The notes under the pieces are model-generated. The model searched no databases. It was not told where the DNA came from and saw nothing but the letters and a program-made list of their open reading frames with translations. Of a stretch of DNA of 10,286 nt, positions 1 through 6,974 are shown piece after piece. This stretch comes from Ignavibacteria bacterium (GTDB lineage: Bacteria; Bacteroidota; Ignavibacteria; UBA10030; SZUA-254), in assembly GCA_005877655.1 (NCBI GenBank), contig VBOC01000167.1, positions 1 to 10,286 of the forward strand. Reading direction: 5' to 3'. Position 1 is the stretch's first letter. Every line of letters begins with the position of its first letter. The translations under genes were made by a program, and so were the position numbers.

Positions 1-61
1 GCGACGCTGCCTGCCCTCAGGAACACGAGGAAAATGCTCGAGATCGACTGGCAGAACGGGC
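1..61 (+). repeat. Left copy of a 61-bp direct repeat encoding the propeller end
   Basis: Matches 2722-2782 at 58 of 61 positions by eye (differences at 18, 20 and 22) in the same reading frame; similarity drops sharply after it. Both copies encode the last propeller strand (MLEIDWQNG) immediately before an Fn3 domain, so the protein carries at least two propeller-Fn3 units. The left propeller lies mostly outside the window. Confidence 0.85.
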
Positions 62-3000
62 GGCCTGTTGCCACAAGCTCGCGAACCGGGGTAGGCTACG
101 TGCTGAGCGGCGGTGCTCCTCCGGCGCCGCCGGCGCTCCAGTCACCGGCCAACGGTGCGGCAAATCAGCCGACAACGCCTCTCCTCGGTTGGAATGCCTC
201 GGCGGGTGCAACGTCGTACAGAATTCAGGTTTCAACCGATCCGGCGTTTGGATCGACGCTCCTTGACCAGGGAGCGATCACAGCAACGTCGAGCCCGGCA
301 GGGACGCTCTCCGACAGCACGGTCTATTACTGGCATGTGAACGCCACAAACAGCGCGGGAACCAGTCTGTACTCCCCAACCTGGACGTTCACAACGGGCG
401 TGCATCAGCAGCGGGCGTACTGGCACACGGTACACATTGAGAACAGGTTTATCGGGACCATACCGCCCGACAGTATACCGTATCGGTACATCACGAATTT
501 GATCCTCTTTGACGGTCACACCTTCGGAAAGTCAACGAGTCCATCGGCACCCGGATATTTCCAGCCGCCTTCGAATATCCTCATTCCATATTGGACCCGG
601 GTCTTACAACTCGCCCACCAGAACGGCGTGAAGATGGAACTTGATCTGGGGACCAATGTCAACAGCGAATATCAGGCAGTATGTGCCCTAGGTGTAGGCG
701 CGATGCAGACCTGGGCAGGAACAGTGAGTCATTATATCATTCAATTCAATCTTGACGGCGCGGACTTTGATGCAGAAGGTGGACAGTATCCGCAGAACGG
801 CGGTATGGGAAAGATGGCGCAGCTCTTACACGATTCACTCGCGGCATTGAATCCCGGCAAAAAGTATGACATTACTTGCAGCATGATGCCGAACGTATCA
901 GACGTTCAGGGGTATCTTACAGGCACGAACGGTGCTTCTGCTGCCTCCGTCACAGCCGCCTGTCAGTACTTCGATCAGATGAATCCGATGTGGTATGACC
1001 AGTGTAATCCTCTGGCTGATCCGCTTTACAAATCTTCCGCCCACGGTTGCTGGTCAAGTGATAGCGGGGTGGCGGCGAATTACGAGCGGGCTGGAGTGCC
1101 GCACAATAAGATCGGTCTCGGCTACGCAGCCCAGGTCTACGATGGGTGCAGCTCGTGCATTACTTATTTTAACCAGGTCATCAGATATTTTCCCGGCTCC
1201 ACGGTTTACCGGGACGACGAGGCAAAAGCGACATGGTTTGTGGGCAACGGCCACACGATTTTGTACGAAGACGAATGGACGACCTGGTGGAAAGCGGATT
1301 TTATCAGGAGAAAGGGTTACGGCGGCGCCATGGGCTTTTGTCTGGGGCGCGGATATTTGCCGACCCCCCCTGCGGGATGGGATAGGAATCCGGCGGTTAC
1401 CGGATTGGGCCGCGCACTCTTCGGCGCAGCTCCTCCGCCTCCTCCGGGAGATTCGATACCCCCGGTCGTCTCCCTTACCGCTCCGCTCAATGGCGACAGC
1501 GTCTCCGGGATTGTCTCAGTGACTGCAACAGCCTCCGACAACGTGGGGGTAACCAGGGTCGAGTTCGTCGTCAACGGCGCCGTTGCATTCACCGCCCCGG
1601 CTGCGCCCTACCTCTACAGCTGGAACACCGCCTCGCTCTCCGGCGCGCAGACTCTCTCGGTCAAGGCCTACGACGCTGCCGGTAATACGGCGGCAACTTC
1701 CCGGTCGACTGTGTATGTGAAACCGCCGGCCGGGGCTCCCGCAAACCATCGCTACGAGTACGTTTTCCCCGACGGTTGGATTTACGTGTATGATATCGAC
1801 AGCGGACACGCTCTCGTGAAATCGATCAGCGTACCGACCACGACAGGCACCCGGGGTGTCGCCGTCAGTCCGAACGACGGGATGCTCTATATCAGCTACG
1901 GCGGCGATGGAGGGGCAAACGGGAAAGGATCGCTTTTGCAATACGATCTGATCCATGACAGAGTCGGCTGGAATGTGCATTATGGTCACGGAATCGACAG
2001 CCATGCTATTTCTCCCGATGGAACAACGATCTTCATGCCCGACGGAGAACTCTCCGGTGACGGCAAATGGTATGTTGTGAACACATCCGACGGCAGCGAG
2101 AAAGGCGTCATCACCACCGGCGGTTACGGCCCCCACAACACCGTCATGAGCCTCGACGGGTCGCGGGTCTACCTGGGAGACCGCGATCTGAACAACGCCG
2201 GCAATGATTCTCTCTACGTAGCGAACACAACCACCTATCAGGTGACCAGGAAGGCAGGAAAGTTCATAAGCGGCATCCGTCCCTTTACGATCAACGGGAC
2301 GGAGACATTCGCCTTTGTGACAATCACCGGCCTTTTGGGCTTTCAGGTGTGCAATCTGACGACCGGGCAGGTCGTGTACACGGTCGATTTGACAACGATG
2401 GGGTGGTCGAAGACAACATGCGGGAGCGGGTGCGCATCGGCCCCGAGCCATGGGATATCGCTTTCGCCCGATGAAAGGGAGATTTACGTCATCGACCAGC
2501 CCAATAGCTATGTCCATGTCTTTGACGTGAGCGGCGTTTCACGGAACATCGCTCCGGTAAAGCTGGCCGACATACGGCTGCAGAACGCGATGTCGGGAAA
2601 CGAATCGGGGTGCGCCTACGATTGCTTGAAAGACGGCTGGGTCCATCACAGCCTTGACGGGCGTTTCGTTTATGTCGGGGATGCGGGGGATGTGATCAGC
2701 AGTTCGACGCGCACGACGGTCGCGACGCTGCCTGCCCTAAAGGACACGAGGAAAATGCTCGAGATCGACTGGCAGAACGGGCATCCTCTCGCCACCAGCA
2801 CGCGGGAGGGATTGGGGTATGTCGTCAGCCGCTCTACGCCTCTCCCCCCGACACTGCTCTCCCCGTCCAACGGCGTGTTACATCAGCCGACCACCGTCAG
2901 CGTGAGTTGGAATGCAGCCGGCGGAGCCCTCTCCTACCGCCTTCAGGTGTCGTTGAACTCCTCTTTTTCCACTACAGTTCTCGACCAATCCGGCATCACG

Positions 3001-3207
3001 ACAACCTTCTGGACTACTCTGCGACATGGAGCTGGACGACCGCGAACGCCGCGCCATCGGCGTCCGATCTTTGGATATCCCGGGAGGGGTTGGCAACACC
3101 GTGGATCAACGCATCCTGGGCTGCCACGGTGGATTTCTCCAGCAGCGAGCGGAATTTTTCCGGAGTCACATCAGTCAAGGTTATTCAGGGAAAATGGGGC
3201 GGACTAA
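1..3207 (+). CDS. Multidomain secreted GH18 chitinase-like protein with beta-propellers, 5' partial and frameshifted
   Basis: The frame is open from the first base, so the ATG at 34 is not the start. In order: last strand of a beta-propeller (1-110), Fn3 (about 118-396), GH18-like TIM barrel (about 412-1425), proline-rich linker and Ig-like domain (about 1440-1725), full YncE/40-residue-repeat-type propeller (about 1738-2835), and the first half of a second Fn3 (2848-3005). The GH18 signature DxxDxDxE is present as DGADFDAE (754-777, predicted acid/base Glu at 775-777), followed by the beta-6 motif MNPMWYD (979-999) and GGAMGF near strand 8, where Phe replaces the usual Trp. Many Cys pairs fit an exported protein. 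Predicted role: hydrolysis of chitin or a related N-acetylglucosamine polymer at or outside the cell surface. After about 3006 this frame reads a nonsense tail to its stop; the true continuation lies in another frame up to 3857. Substrate is inferred. Confidence 0.85.
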   Translation, partial: ATLPALRNTRKMLEIDWQNGRPVATSSRTGVGYVLSGGAPPAPPALQSPANGAANQPTTPLLGWNASAGATSYRIQVSTDPAFGSTLLDQGAITATSSPAGTLSDSTVYYWHVNATNSAGTSLYSPTWTFTTGVHQQRAYWHTVHIENRFIGTIPPDSIPYRYITNLILFDGHTFGKSTSPSAPGYFQPPSNILIPYWTRVLQLAHQNGVKMELDLGTNVNSEYQAVCALGVGAMQTWAGTVSHYIIQFNLDGADFDAEGGQYPQNGGMGKMAQLLHDSLAALNPGKKYDITCSMMPNVSDVQGYLTGTNGASAASVTAACQYFDQMNPMWYDQCNPLADPLYKSSAHGCWSSDSGVAANYERAGVPHNKIGLGYAAQVYDGCSSCITYFNQVIRYFPGSTVYRDDEAKATWFVGNGHTILYEDEWTTWWKADFIRRKGYGGAMGFCLGRGYLPTPPAGWDRNPAVTGLGRALFGAAPPPPPGDSIPPVVSLTAPLNGDSVSGIVSVTATASDNVGVTRVEFVVNGAVAFTAPAAPYLYSWNTASLSGAQTLSVKAYDAAGNTAATSRSTVYVKPPAGAPANHRYEYVFPDGWIYVYDIDSGHALVKSISVPTTTGTRGVAVSPNDGMLYISYGGDGGANGKGSLLQYDLIHDRVGWNVHYGHGIDSHAISPDGTTIFMPDGELSGDGKWYVVNTSDGSEKGVITTGGYGPHNTVMSLDGSRVYLGDRDLNNAGNDSLYVANTTTYQVTRKAGKFISGIRPFTINGTETFAFVTITGLLGFQVCNLTTGQVVYTVDLTTMGWSKTTCGSGCASAPSHGISLSPDEREIYVIDQPNSYVHVFDVSGVSRNIAPVKLADIRLQNAMSGNESGCAYDCLKDGWVHHSLDGRFVYVGDAGDVISSSTRTTVATLPALKDTRKMLEIDWQNGHPLATSTREGLGYVVSRSTPLPPTLLSPSNGVLHQPTTVSVSWNAAGGALSYRLQVSLNSSFSTTVLDQSGITTTFWTTLRHGAGRPRTPRHRRPIFGYPGRGWQHRGSTHPGLPRWISPAASGIFPESHQSRLFRENGAD
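2722..2782 (+). repeat. Right copy of the 61-bp direct repeat
   Basis: Second copy of the repeat at 1-61, at the end of the complete propeller and just before the second, damaged Fn3. Near-identity at DNA level over only this block suggests conservation or gene conversion at the propeller/Fn3 boundary. Confidence 0.85.
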
Positions 3208-3857
3208 GCCTGCACAGCGGCGGCTGGGGAACCCCGATTGATGTTCTTGCGGCGGCTTATAAGAGTCTCGACTTTGCAATCTATACACCCTCGGCTGGAA
3301 TCTCACTCAAGGTGCTGCTCCAGAATGATCAGGGATCTCAGTTCCCGCTGGTCAGTTATTGGGACGTGCCCGTGAACCGATGGGTTGTGGTCTCCCTGCC
3401 CATGAGCCAGTTAAATCCGCAGAATTTTGTCGTGCACCGGCTGAATATCATGGACGTAAGCGGCACGACGACGACCTACTTTTTGGACGACCTGCGTTTC
3501 GTCGGCGCAAGCGCGGGGGCCTCCCCTCCCACCAATCCAGAGTTCCCGGCCGGAGTAATGCCCGCTAGATTAGTTCTTTACCAGAACTTTCCGAACCCTT
3601 TCAATCCGATCACGAGGATCTCCTTCGGCCTCCCGGAACCCAGTATGGTCCGGCTGAGCGTGTTCAATGTTCTGGGGCAAAAGGTGGCCACGCCGGTCGA
3701 CGGAGAACTCGGGGCGGGATACCACTCGACCGAGTGGAGCGCCACACAGAACGGCGCAGCACTTCCCAGCGGCCTTTACTTCTATCGGCTCGACGCGCGC
3801 TCGGCCGTGACCGGAAAGGAATTCATAGAAACGCGGCGCATGCTTCTGACGCGGTAG
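3006..3857 (+). CDS. C-terminal part of the GH18/propeller protein: carbohydrate-binding-like jelly roll plus T9SS sorting domain
   Basis: This is the displaced 3' part of the preceding gene. It starts with the last Fn3 strands (YSATWSWTT at 3015-3041, matching YSPTWTFTT of the first Fn3). Next comes a jelly-roll module with the pattern [17 protein letters not shown] and [10 protein letters not shown] (about 3050-3510), resembling galactose-binding-like/CBM modules of secreted glycosidases. A linker leads to a T9SS type A sorting domain (about 3561-3857) starting [11 protein letters not shown] and ending YFYRL...RRMLLTR before TAG. The sorting domain predicts transit through the T9SS outer-membrane translocon and surface attachment or release. 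There is no credible start codon or ribosome binding site here, so it is not an independent gene. Whether the break is a real mutation or an assembly error cannot be told from the sequence. Confidence 0.8.
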   Translation, partial: LLDYSATWSWTTANAAPSASDLWISREGLATPWINASWAATVDFSSSERNFSGVTSVKVIQGKWGGLSLHSGGWGTPIDVLAAAYKSLDFAIYTPSAGISLKVLLQNDQGSQFPLVSYWDVPVNRWVVVSLPMSQLNPQNFVVHRLNIMDVSGTTTTYFLDDLRFVGASAGASPPTNPEFPAGVMPARLVLYQNFPNPFNPITRISFGLPEPSMVRLSVFNVLGQKVATPVDGELGAGYHSTEWSATQNGAALPSGLYFYRLDARSAVTGKEFIETRRMLLTR

Positions 3858-3879
3858 TTCCCCGCAATCCGAAAACGAA

Positions 3880-3911
3880 CCGGCCCTCTCTCATCTCCGA
3901 GGGAGGGCCGG
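3880..3911 (+). terminator. Terminator-like hairpin after the GH18/propeller gene
   Basis: A 13-bp inverted repeat with one mismatch (arms 3880-3892 and 3899-3911, 6-base loop) begins 23 bases after the stop codon. The arms are very GC-rich. The following bases (ctgttgttcgtcc) are only mildly T-rich, so efficiency as an intrinsic terminator is uncertain. It also lies just past the 3' end of the minus-strand remnant at 3940 and could serve both directions. Confidence 0.65.
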
Positions 3912-3939
3912 CTGTTGTTCGTCCAGACCGATCCTTACA

Positions 3940-4059
3940 TCACTTCAGCAAGATCATCTTCTTCACGCTGATGAAGGTCTTTCCGAGGGTTCCAAGATCT
4001 TCACCGAGTATGGTCTGTGCCATGATGCGATAGAAGTACCCGCCCGACGACGAATATCC
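3940..4059 (-). pseudogene. Orphan T9SS C-terminal sorting-domain tail (5'-truncated gene remnant)
   Basis: Read on the minus strand, the sequence encodes [12 protein letters not shown], a short spacer, then [14 protein letters not shown] and a TGA stop (complement of 3940-3942). This is the last two strands and basic end of a T9SS sorting domain (usual form: SGVYFYRL ... KKMILLK). Everything upstream that should encode the cargo protein is gone; instead a plus-strand ABC ATPase fragment begins at about 4054-4060. No start codon or ribosome binding site fits, so this is a remnant. It shares an 11-bp perfect inverted repeat with the sorting domain of the preceding plus-strand gene (3777-3787 versus 4028-4038). 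The exact break is uncertain by about 20 bases. Confidence 0.7.
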
Positions 4060-4617
4060 ATCTTTCAGGAATGCGGCGTTTTTCCGTGGCTCAGAGTGGA
4101 GGAAAACGTTGGCTTCGGCATCCGGAACTCGATGGGGAAGAACCAAAACACAATTATTAAACACTACATCGGGATGGTCGGGCTTGCCGGATTCGAGAAG
4201 GCCTATCCGAGCGAACTCTCGGGCGGGATGAAGCAGCGCGTCGAAATTGCCCGCGCCCTGGCGGCAAGCCCCGATGTGCTTTTTATGGATGAGCCCTTTG
4301 GCGCGCTCGATTACTTCACGCGGCTGCGTATGAGGGCCGAGCTGGTATCAATCTGGGAACGGGAAAGGAAGACAATACTGTTCGTGACTCACGATGTAGA
4401 AGAAGCGGCGCAGCTTGCCGATCGCGTCGTCGTTCTGAGCAGGAGGCCGGCGACGATCCGCACGGTCATCGATGTCGGCCTGCCCAGACCGAGAAAACTC
4501 GATGCACAAGAGTACATCGGAGTTCGGAACAGAATTTTCGAATCGATGGGATTGGATCACTCTGGACTCGGTGCAACCACGGGCGCAACGCCCACCTCAA
4601 GACAGATCCAAGGCTGA
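4054..4617 (+). pseudogene. ABC transporter ATP-binding protein fragment, NitT/TauT (nitrate/sulfonate/taurine) type, lacking Walker A
   Basis: From about 4054 the frame encodes the Q-loop region [13 protein letters not shown], then the ABC signature LSGGMKQR (4216-4239), Walker [13 protein letters not shown] (4276-4311) with catalytic Glu at 4291, and the H-loop FVTHDVEEA (His at 4390), ending with a normal C-terminus and TGA. FPWL after the Q-loop and the HDVEEA...LSRRP pattern are typical of the SsuB/TauB/NrtD ATPases that energise uptake of nitrate, sulfonates or similar small solutes. About 80-90 N-terminal residues, including Walker A, are absent: the sequence upstream is a minus-strand T9SS tail. 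Without the P-loop it cannot bind ATP normally. GTG at 4096 would give a 173-residue product, but no convincing ribosome binding site precedes it. No permease or substrate-binding partner is nearby. Confidence 0.8.
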
Positions 4618-4839
4618 TAAACCCTGCCAGTCTGCTTGCCTTACCTCACCCATCCCAACGCGACGTGTTCTTATGAAGGTTCTGCCACGAGTGCCAGTAT
4701 TCCTGACGCGCTGACACTTTTTCCAGTCTGGCCCCTAATGAGAGTCAACCAATTTCCGGAACGATTTACCCATCCCAGACTCCATCTGGCACAAAGATTG
4801 TTGAAACCAAAATATTCTCAGTTGTTCGCCACTTTTCTC
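4618..4839. other. Non-coding stretch between the ABC fragment and the protease promoter
   Basis: No ORF here has domain-like sequence, codon pattern or a ribosome binding site. A frame open through 4636-4902 contains a hydrophobic run, but that comes from the AT-rich promoter DNA (4800-4868). Apart from the doubtful sorting-domain trace at 4658-4708, I see nothing. Base composition shifts from GC-rich to AT-rich towards its right end. Confidence 0.6.
4658..4708 (-). pseudogene. Possible decayed T9SS sorting-domain tail
   Basis: Minus-strand reading gives GTRGRTFIRTRR, similar to [12 protein letters not shown] in the clear remnant at 3940-4059 (G, T, G, T, F, I identical; three basic positions conserved). 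There is no YFYR strand in phase, and the reading lacks a typical end. It may be a degraded third copy or a coincidence. Confidence 0.2.
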
Positions 4840-4868
4840 TTGATAAATTTAATTTTTGTTATTATTTT
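4840..4868 (+). promoter_or_regulatory. Predicted sigma70-like promoter of the subtilisin-like protease gene
   Basis: TTGATA (4840-4845), a 17-base spacer and TATTTT (4863-4868) lie in the most AT-rich DNA of the window, about 64 bases before the start codon. This is closer to the classical -35/-10 form than to the Bacteroides TTTG/TAnnTTTG form, though near-matches to TAnnTTTG also occur in the same tract. Confidence 0.5.
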
Positions 4869-4919
4869 GCGCTTACTCCCACGCCCGCTAAGGGCACAAT
4901 AATTCACCACCACAGTTCG

Positions 4920-4926
4920 AAGGAGG
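4920..4926 (+). promoter_or_regulatory. Shine-Dalgarno site of the protease gene
   Basis: AAGGAGG, perfectly complementary to the 16S rRNA tail, 5 bases before ATG at 4932. It fixes the start and shows that this organism uses Shine-Dalgarno initiation. Confidence 0.85.
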
Positions 4927-4931
4927 TTCTC

Positions 4932-6767
4932 ATGAGACGTTCCTTCCTCTGGTTGTTCCTGATCGGCTCCGTGCTGGCGCTGCTTCTGGCCGGTTGCTCC
5001 GATCAGTCCTCGCAGGTCACCGGACCTCAGCAACAGTCATCACAGACTTCGCAGGCCGGCGCCCGTGCCCCTCTTCTCCCGAAGGTTACCGGCGGGAATT
5101 ACATCGAGGGTTCCTACATTGTTGTGTTCAAGGATGCAGTGGCCGATGTTGACAACGAAGTAAACGATATCGGCCAGAAACATGCCGTCAAGGCGAATTT
5201 CACGTACAAGTACGCTCTCAAAGGATTCGCCGGCAAACTTTCCGCCGCACAGCTTGAAGCGTTGCAGAACGATTCGCGGGTTGCGTACATCGAGCAAGAT
5301 CAGATAGCCCACATTTTTGCGTCACAACTGAATCCCCCCTCCTGGGGATTGGACCGGATCGATCAGCGAAATCTTCCCCTCGACGCCACGTACGTCTACA
5401 ACCAGACAGGAACCGGAGTAGTCGCATACTGTATTGACACCGGTATCCGTCAATCGCATACAGATTTTGGCGGAAGAGCGGTCTTCGGTTATGACGCAAT
5501 CATCAACGGCGGTACGGCAAATGACGATAACGGGCATGGCACGCACACTGCCGGCACGATTGGCGGAGCTGCCTACGGAGTTGCAAAAAATATAAAATTA
5601 GTCGCCGTCAAGGTGCTCAATTCAAGTGGTTCTGGCTCATACTCCCAGGTCATCGCGGGCATCAACTTTGCGACATCTGATCACCAGGCCCATCCGGGAC
5701 CGGCAGTTGCGAATATGTCGCTTGGCGGACCGGTGGATGCGGGCCTCGATCAGGCTGTCAGGAACTCCATCGCCAGCGGAATTACCTATTGCGTCGCCGC
5801 AGGAAATTCTTCGGCCGACGCATCGACACAATCACCGGCTGACGTCACAGAGGCGGTCACTGTTGCAGCGACCGACATCTCCGACGCGTTTGCATCGTTT
5901 TCGAATTTCGGTTCGGTAGTCGACATTGCTGCACCGGGTGTGAACATTACATCGGACTGGAATACGAGCAACACCGCGACGAACACGATCTCCGGAACCT
6001 CGATGGCAACACCGCACGTCTGCGGCGCGGCGGCACTCTATCTCGAAGCCAATCCGTCCGCCACACCGGCTACGGTCCAATCTGCATTGAAGTCTAATGG
6101 CACATCCAACGTCATTAGCGGTGTCCCGTCGGGCACGGTCAACCTGCTGCTCTATTCGGTTGTCGCCTCCGGTCCGCCCCCGCCTCCGCCGCCGGCACCG
6201 ACACTTGCTTCTCCGGCAAACGGCGCGACGGGCGTATCAATACCGGCAACTCTTTCATGGAATGCATCGAGCGGAGCAACTTCCTACCGAGCTCAGGTAT
6301 CCACCGTATCAGACTTCTCGACGCTTACCTACGATCAGTCCGGGATTACATCGACATCCACAAGCGTCTCAGGGCTGTCGGCCAACACCCTCTACTACTG
6401 GCGCGTGAATGCGTCGAACGCCGGCGGTACCAGTGCGTTCTCAACCGTGTGGAGCTTCACCACAGGATCCGCTCCGCCGCCTGCGGCGCCCATCTTGAGT
6501 TCGCCGCTTAACGGTTCGACCAACGTATCGAGGAACCCCACTCTCAGTTGGAATGCCTCGAGCGGCGCTACGAGTTATCGCGTCCAGGTCTCTACGGATC
6601 CATCATTTGGCACACTGGTATACGATCAGTCGGGCGTTACCTCGACCTCGACGACTGTCAGCGGGCTCGCTGGTCGGATAACGTACTTCTGGCGCGTGAA
6701 CGCGACCGGCTCGGGCGGGACAAGCGGATGGTCCGCTGTCTGGAGCTTCAGAACACGCAAGAACTAA
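4932..6767 (+). CDS. Secreted subtilisin-like serine protease (S8, proteinase K type), lipoprotein with two Fn3 domains
   Basis: Product of 611 residues. It starts with a lipoprotein signal peptide, lipobox LLAGC with Cys22 as the lipidation site. An I9-type propeptide follows (about 54-132; YIVVFKD, YALKGFAGKLS, VAYIEQD), acting as chaperone and inhibitor until cleaved. The S8 catalytic domain (about 135-410) has Asp169 (YCIDTGI), His202 (GHGTHTAGT), the oxyanion-hole Asn in AAGNSS, and Ser357 (GTSMATPHV); the His-Ser spacing of 155 equals that of proteinase K. A run of prolines links to two Fn3 modules (about 420-512 and 517-610), each with SWNASSGATSYR and YxWRVNA. There is no T9SS sorting domain, so the protein is probably anchored by its lipid and used for extracellular protein digestion or processing of surface proteins. 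It has its own promoter and a terminator behind it, and looks intact and functional. Confidence 0.95.
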   Translation: MRRSFLWLFLIGSVLALLLAGCSDQSSQVTGPQQQSSQTSQAGARAPLLPKVTGGNYIEGSYIVVFKDAVADVDNEVNDIGQKHAVKANFTYKYALKGFAGKLSAAQLEALQNDSRVAYIEQDQIAHIFASQLNPPSWGLDRIDQRNLPLDATYVYNQTGTGVVAYCIDTGIRQSHTDFGGRAVFGYDAIINGGTANDDNGHGTHTAGTIGGAAYGVAKNIKLVAVKVLNSSGSGSYSQVIAGINFATSDHQAHPGPAVANMSLGGPVDAGLDQAVRNSIASGITYCVAAGNSSADASTQSPADVTEAVTVAATDISDAFASFSNFGSVVDIAAPGVNITSDWNTSNTATNTISGTSMATPHVCGAAALYLEANPSATPATVQSALKSNGTSNVISGVPSGTVNLLLYSVVASGPPPPPPPAPTLASPANGATGVSIPATLSWNASSGATSYRAQVSTVSDFSTLTYDQSGITSTSTSVSGLSANTLYYWRVNASNAGGTSAFSTVWSFTTGSAPPPAAPILSSPLNGSTNVSRNPTLSWNASSGATSYRVQVSTDPSFGTLVYDQSGVTSTSTTVSGLAGRITYFWRVNATGSGGTSGWSAVWSFRTRKN

Positions 6768-6838
6768 CGCGGTGAATTCAAGCGTACGTTGTCGTCCATC
6801 TCCCTAGTCCAGCGCTATTGAGCGACAAAAATCCGGTA

Positions 6839-6880
6839 GGCGTCCCTCCCGAAACTCGGGGAGGGGCGCCTTCTTTTTTT
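6839..6880 (+). terminator. Intrinsic terminator between protease and rhodanese genes
   Basis: A 12-bp GC-rich stem (arms 6839-6850 and 6859-6870, one G-T pair, 8-base loop) is followed directly by TTCTTTTTTT (6871-6880). It is the clearest rho-independent terminator in the window and separates the two genes into different transcripts. Confidence 0.9.
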
Positions 6881-6961
6881 CCGTGCGATGACACCCCGCC
6901 CTCTGATCTGCAGAGGAGCCTTTGCATGAGTGCAACCTTCTTTACCCCCCATTGCGTCGCG

Positions 6962-6968
6962 AAGGAGA
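6962..6968 (+). promoter_or_regulatory. Shine-Dalgarno site of the rhodanese gene
   Basis: AAGGAGA, 6 bases before ATG at 6975. It favours this ATG, which also begins a proper signal peptide, over in-frame upstream codons such as the one at 6930. Confidence 0.8.
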
Positions 6969-6974
6969 ACACCC

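Noticed and set aside
34..36. ATG at 34 as the start of the first gene
   Set aside because: The frame is open to base 1 and the upstream residues match the propeller end at 2722-2760, so the gene begins outside the window.
1516..2517. Long minus-strand frame of 333 codons
   Set aside because: It lies fully opposite the complete beta-propeller, shows no domain-like sequence and has no ribosome binding site; long antisense frames are common in GC-rich genes.
2907..3005. The frame of the C-terminal part read upstream of 3006
   Set aside because: The residues there are the wrong-frame reading of the second Fn3, which is coded in the first frame up to about 3005.
2990..3020. Programmed ribosomal frameshift in the chitinase-like gene
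   Set aside because: No slippery heptamer is visible, and about 27 conserved Fn3 residues are missing, which a one-base slip cannot explain.
4636..4902. Small membrane protein
   Set aside because: The hydrophobic stretch is produced by the AT-rich promoter tract; there is no ribosome binding site, and the frame overlaps the protease promoter.
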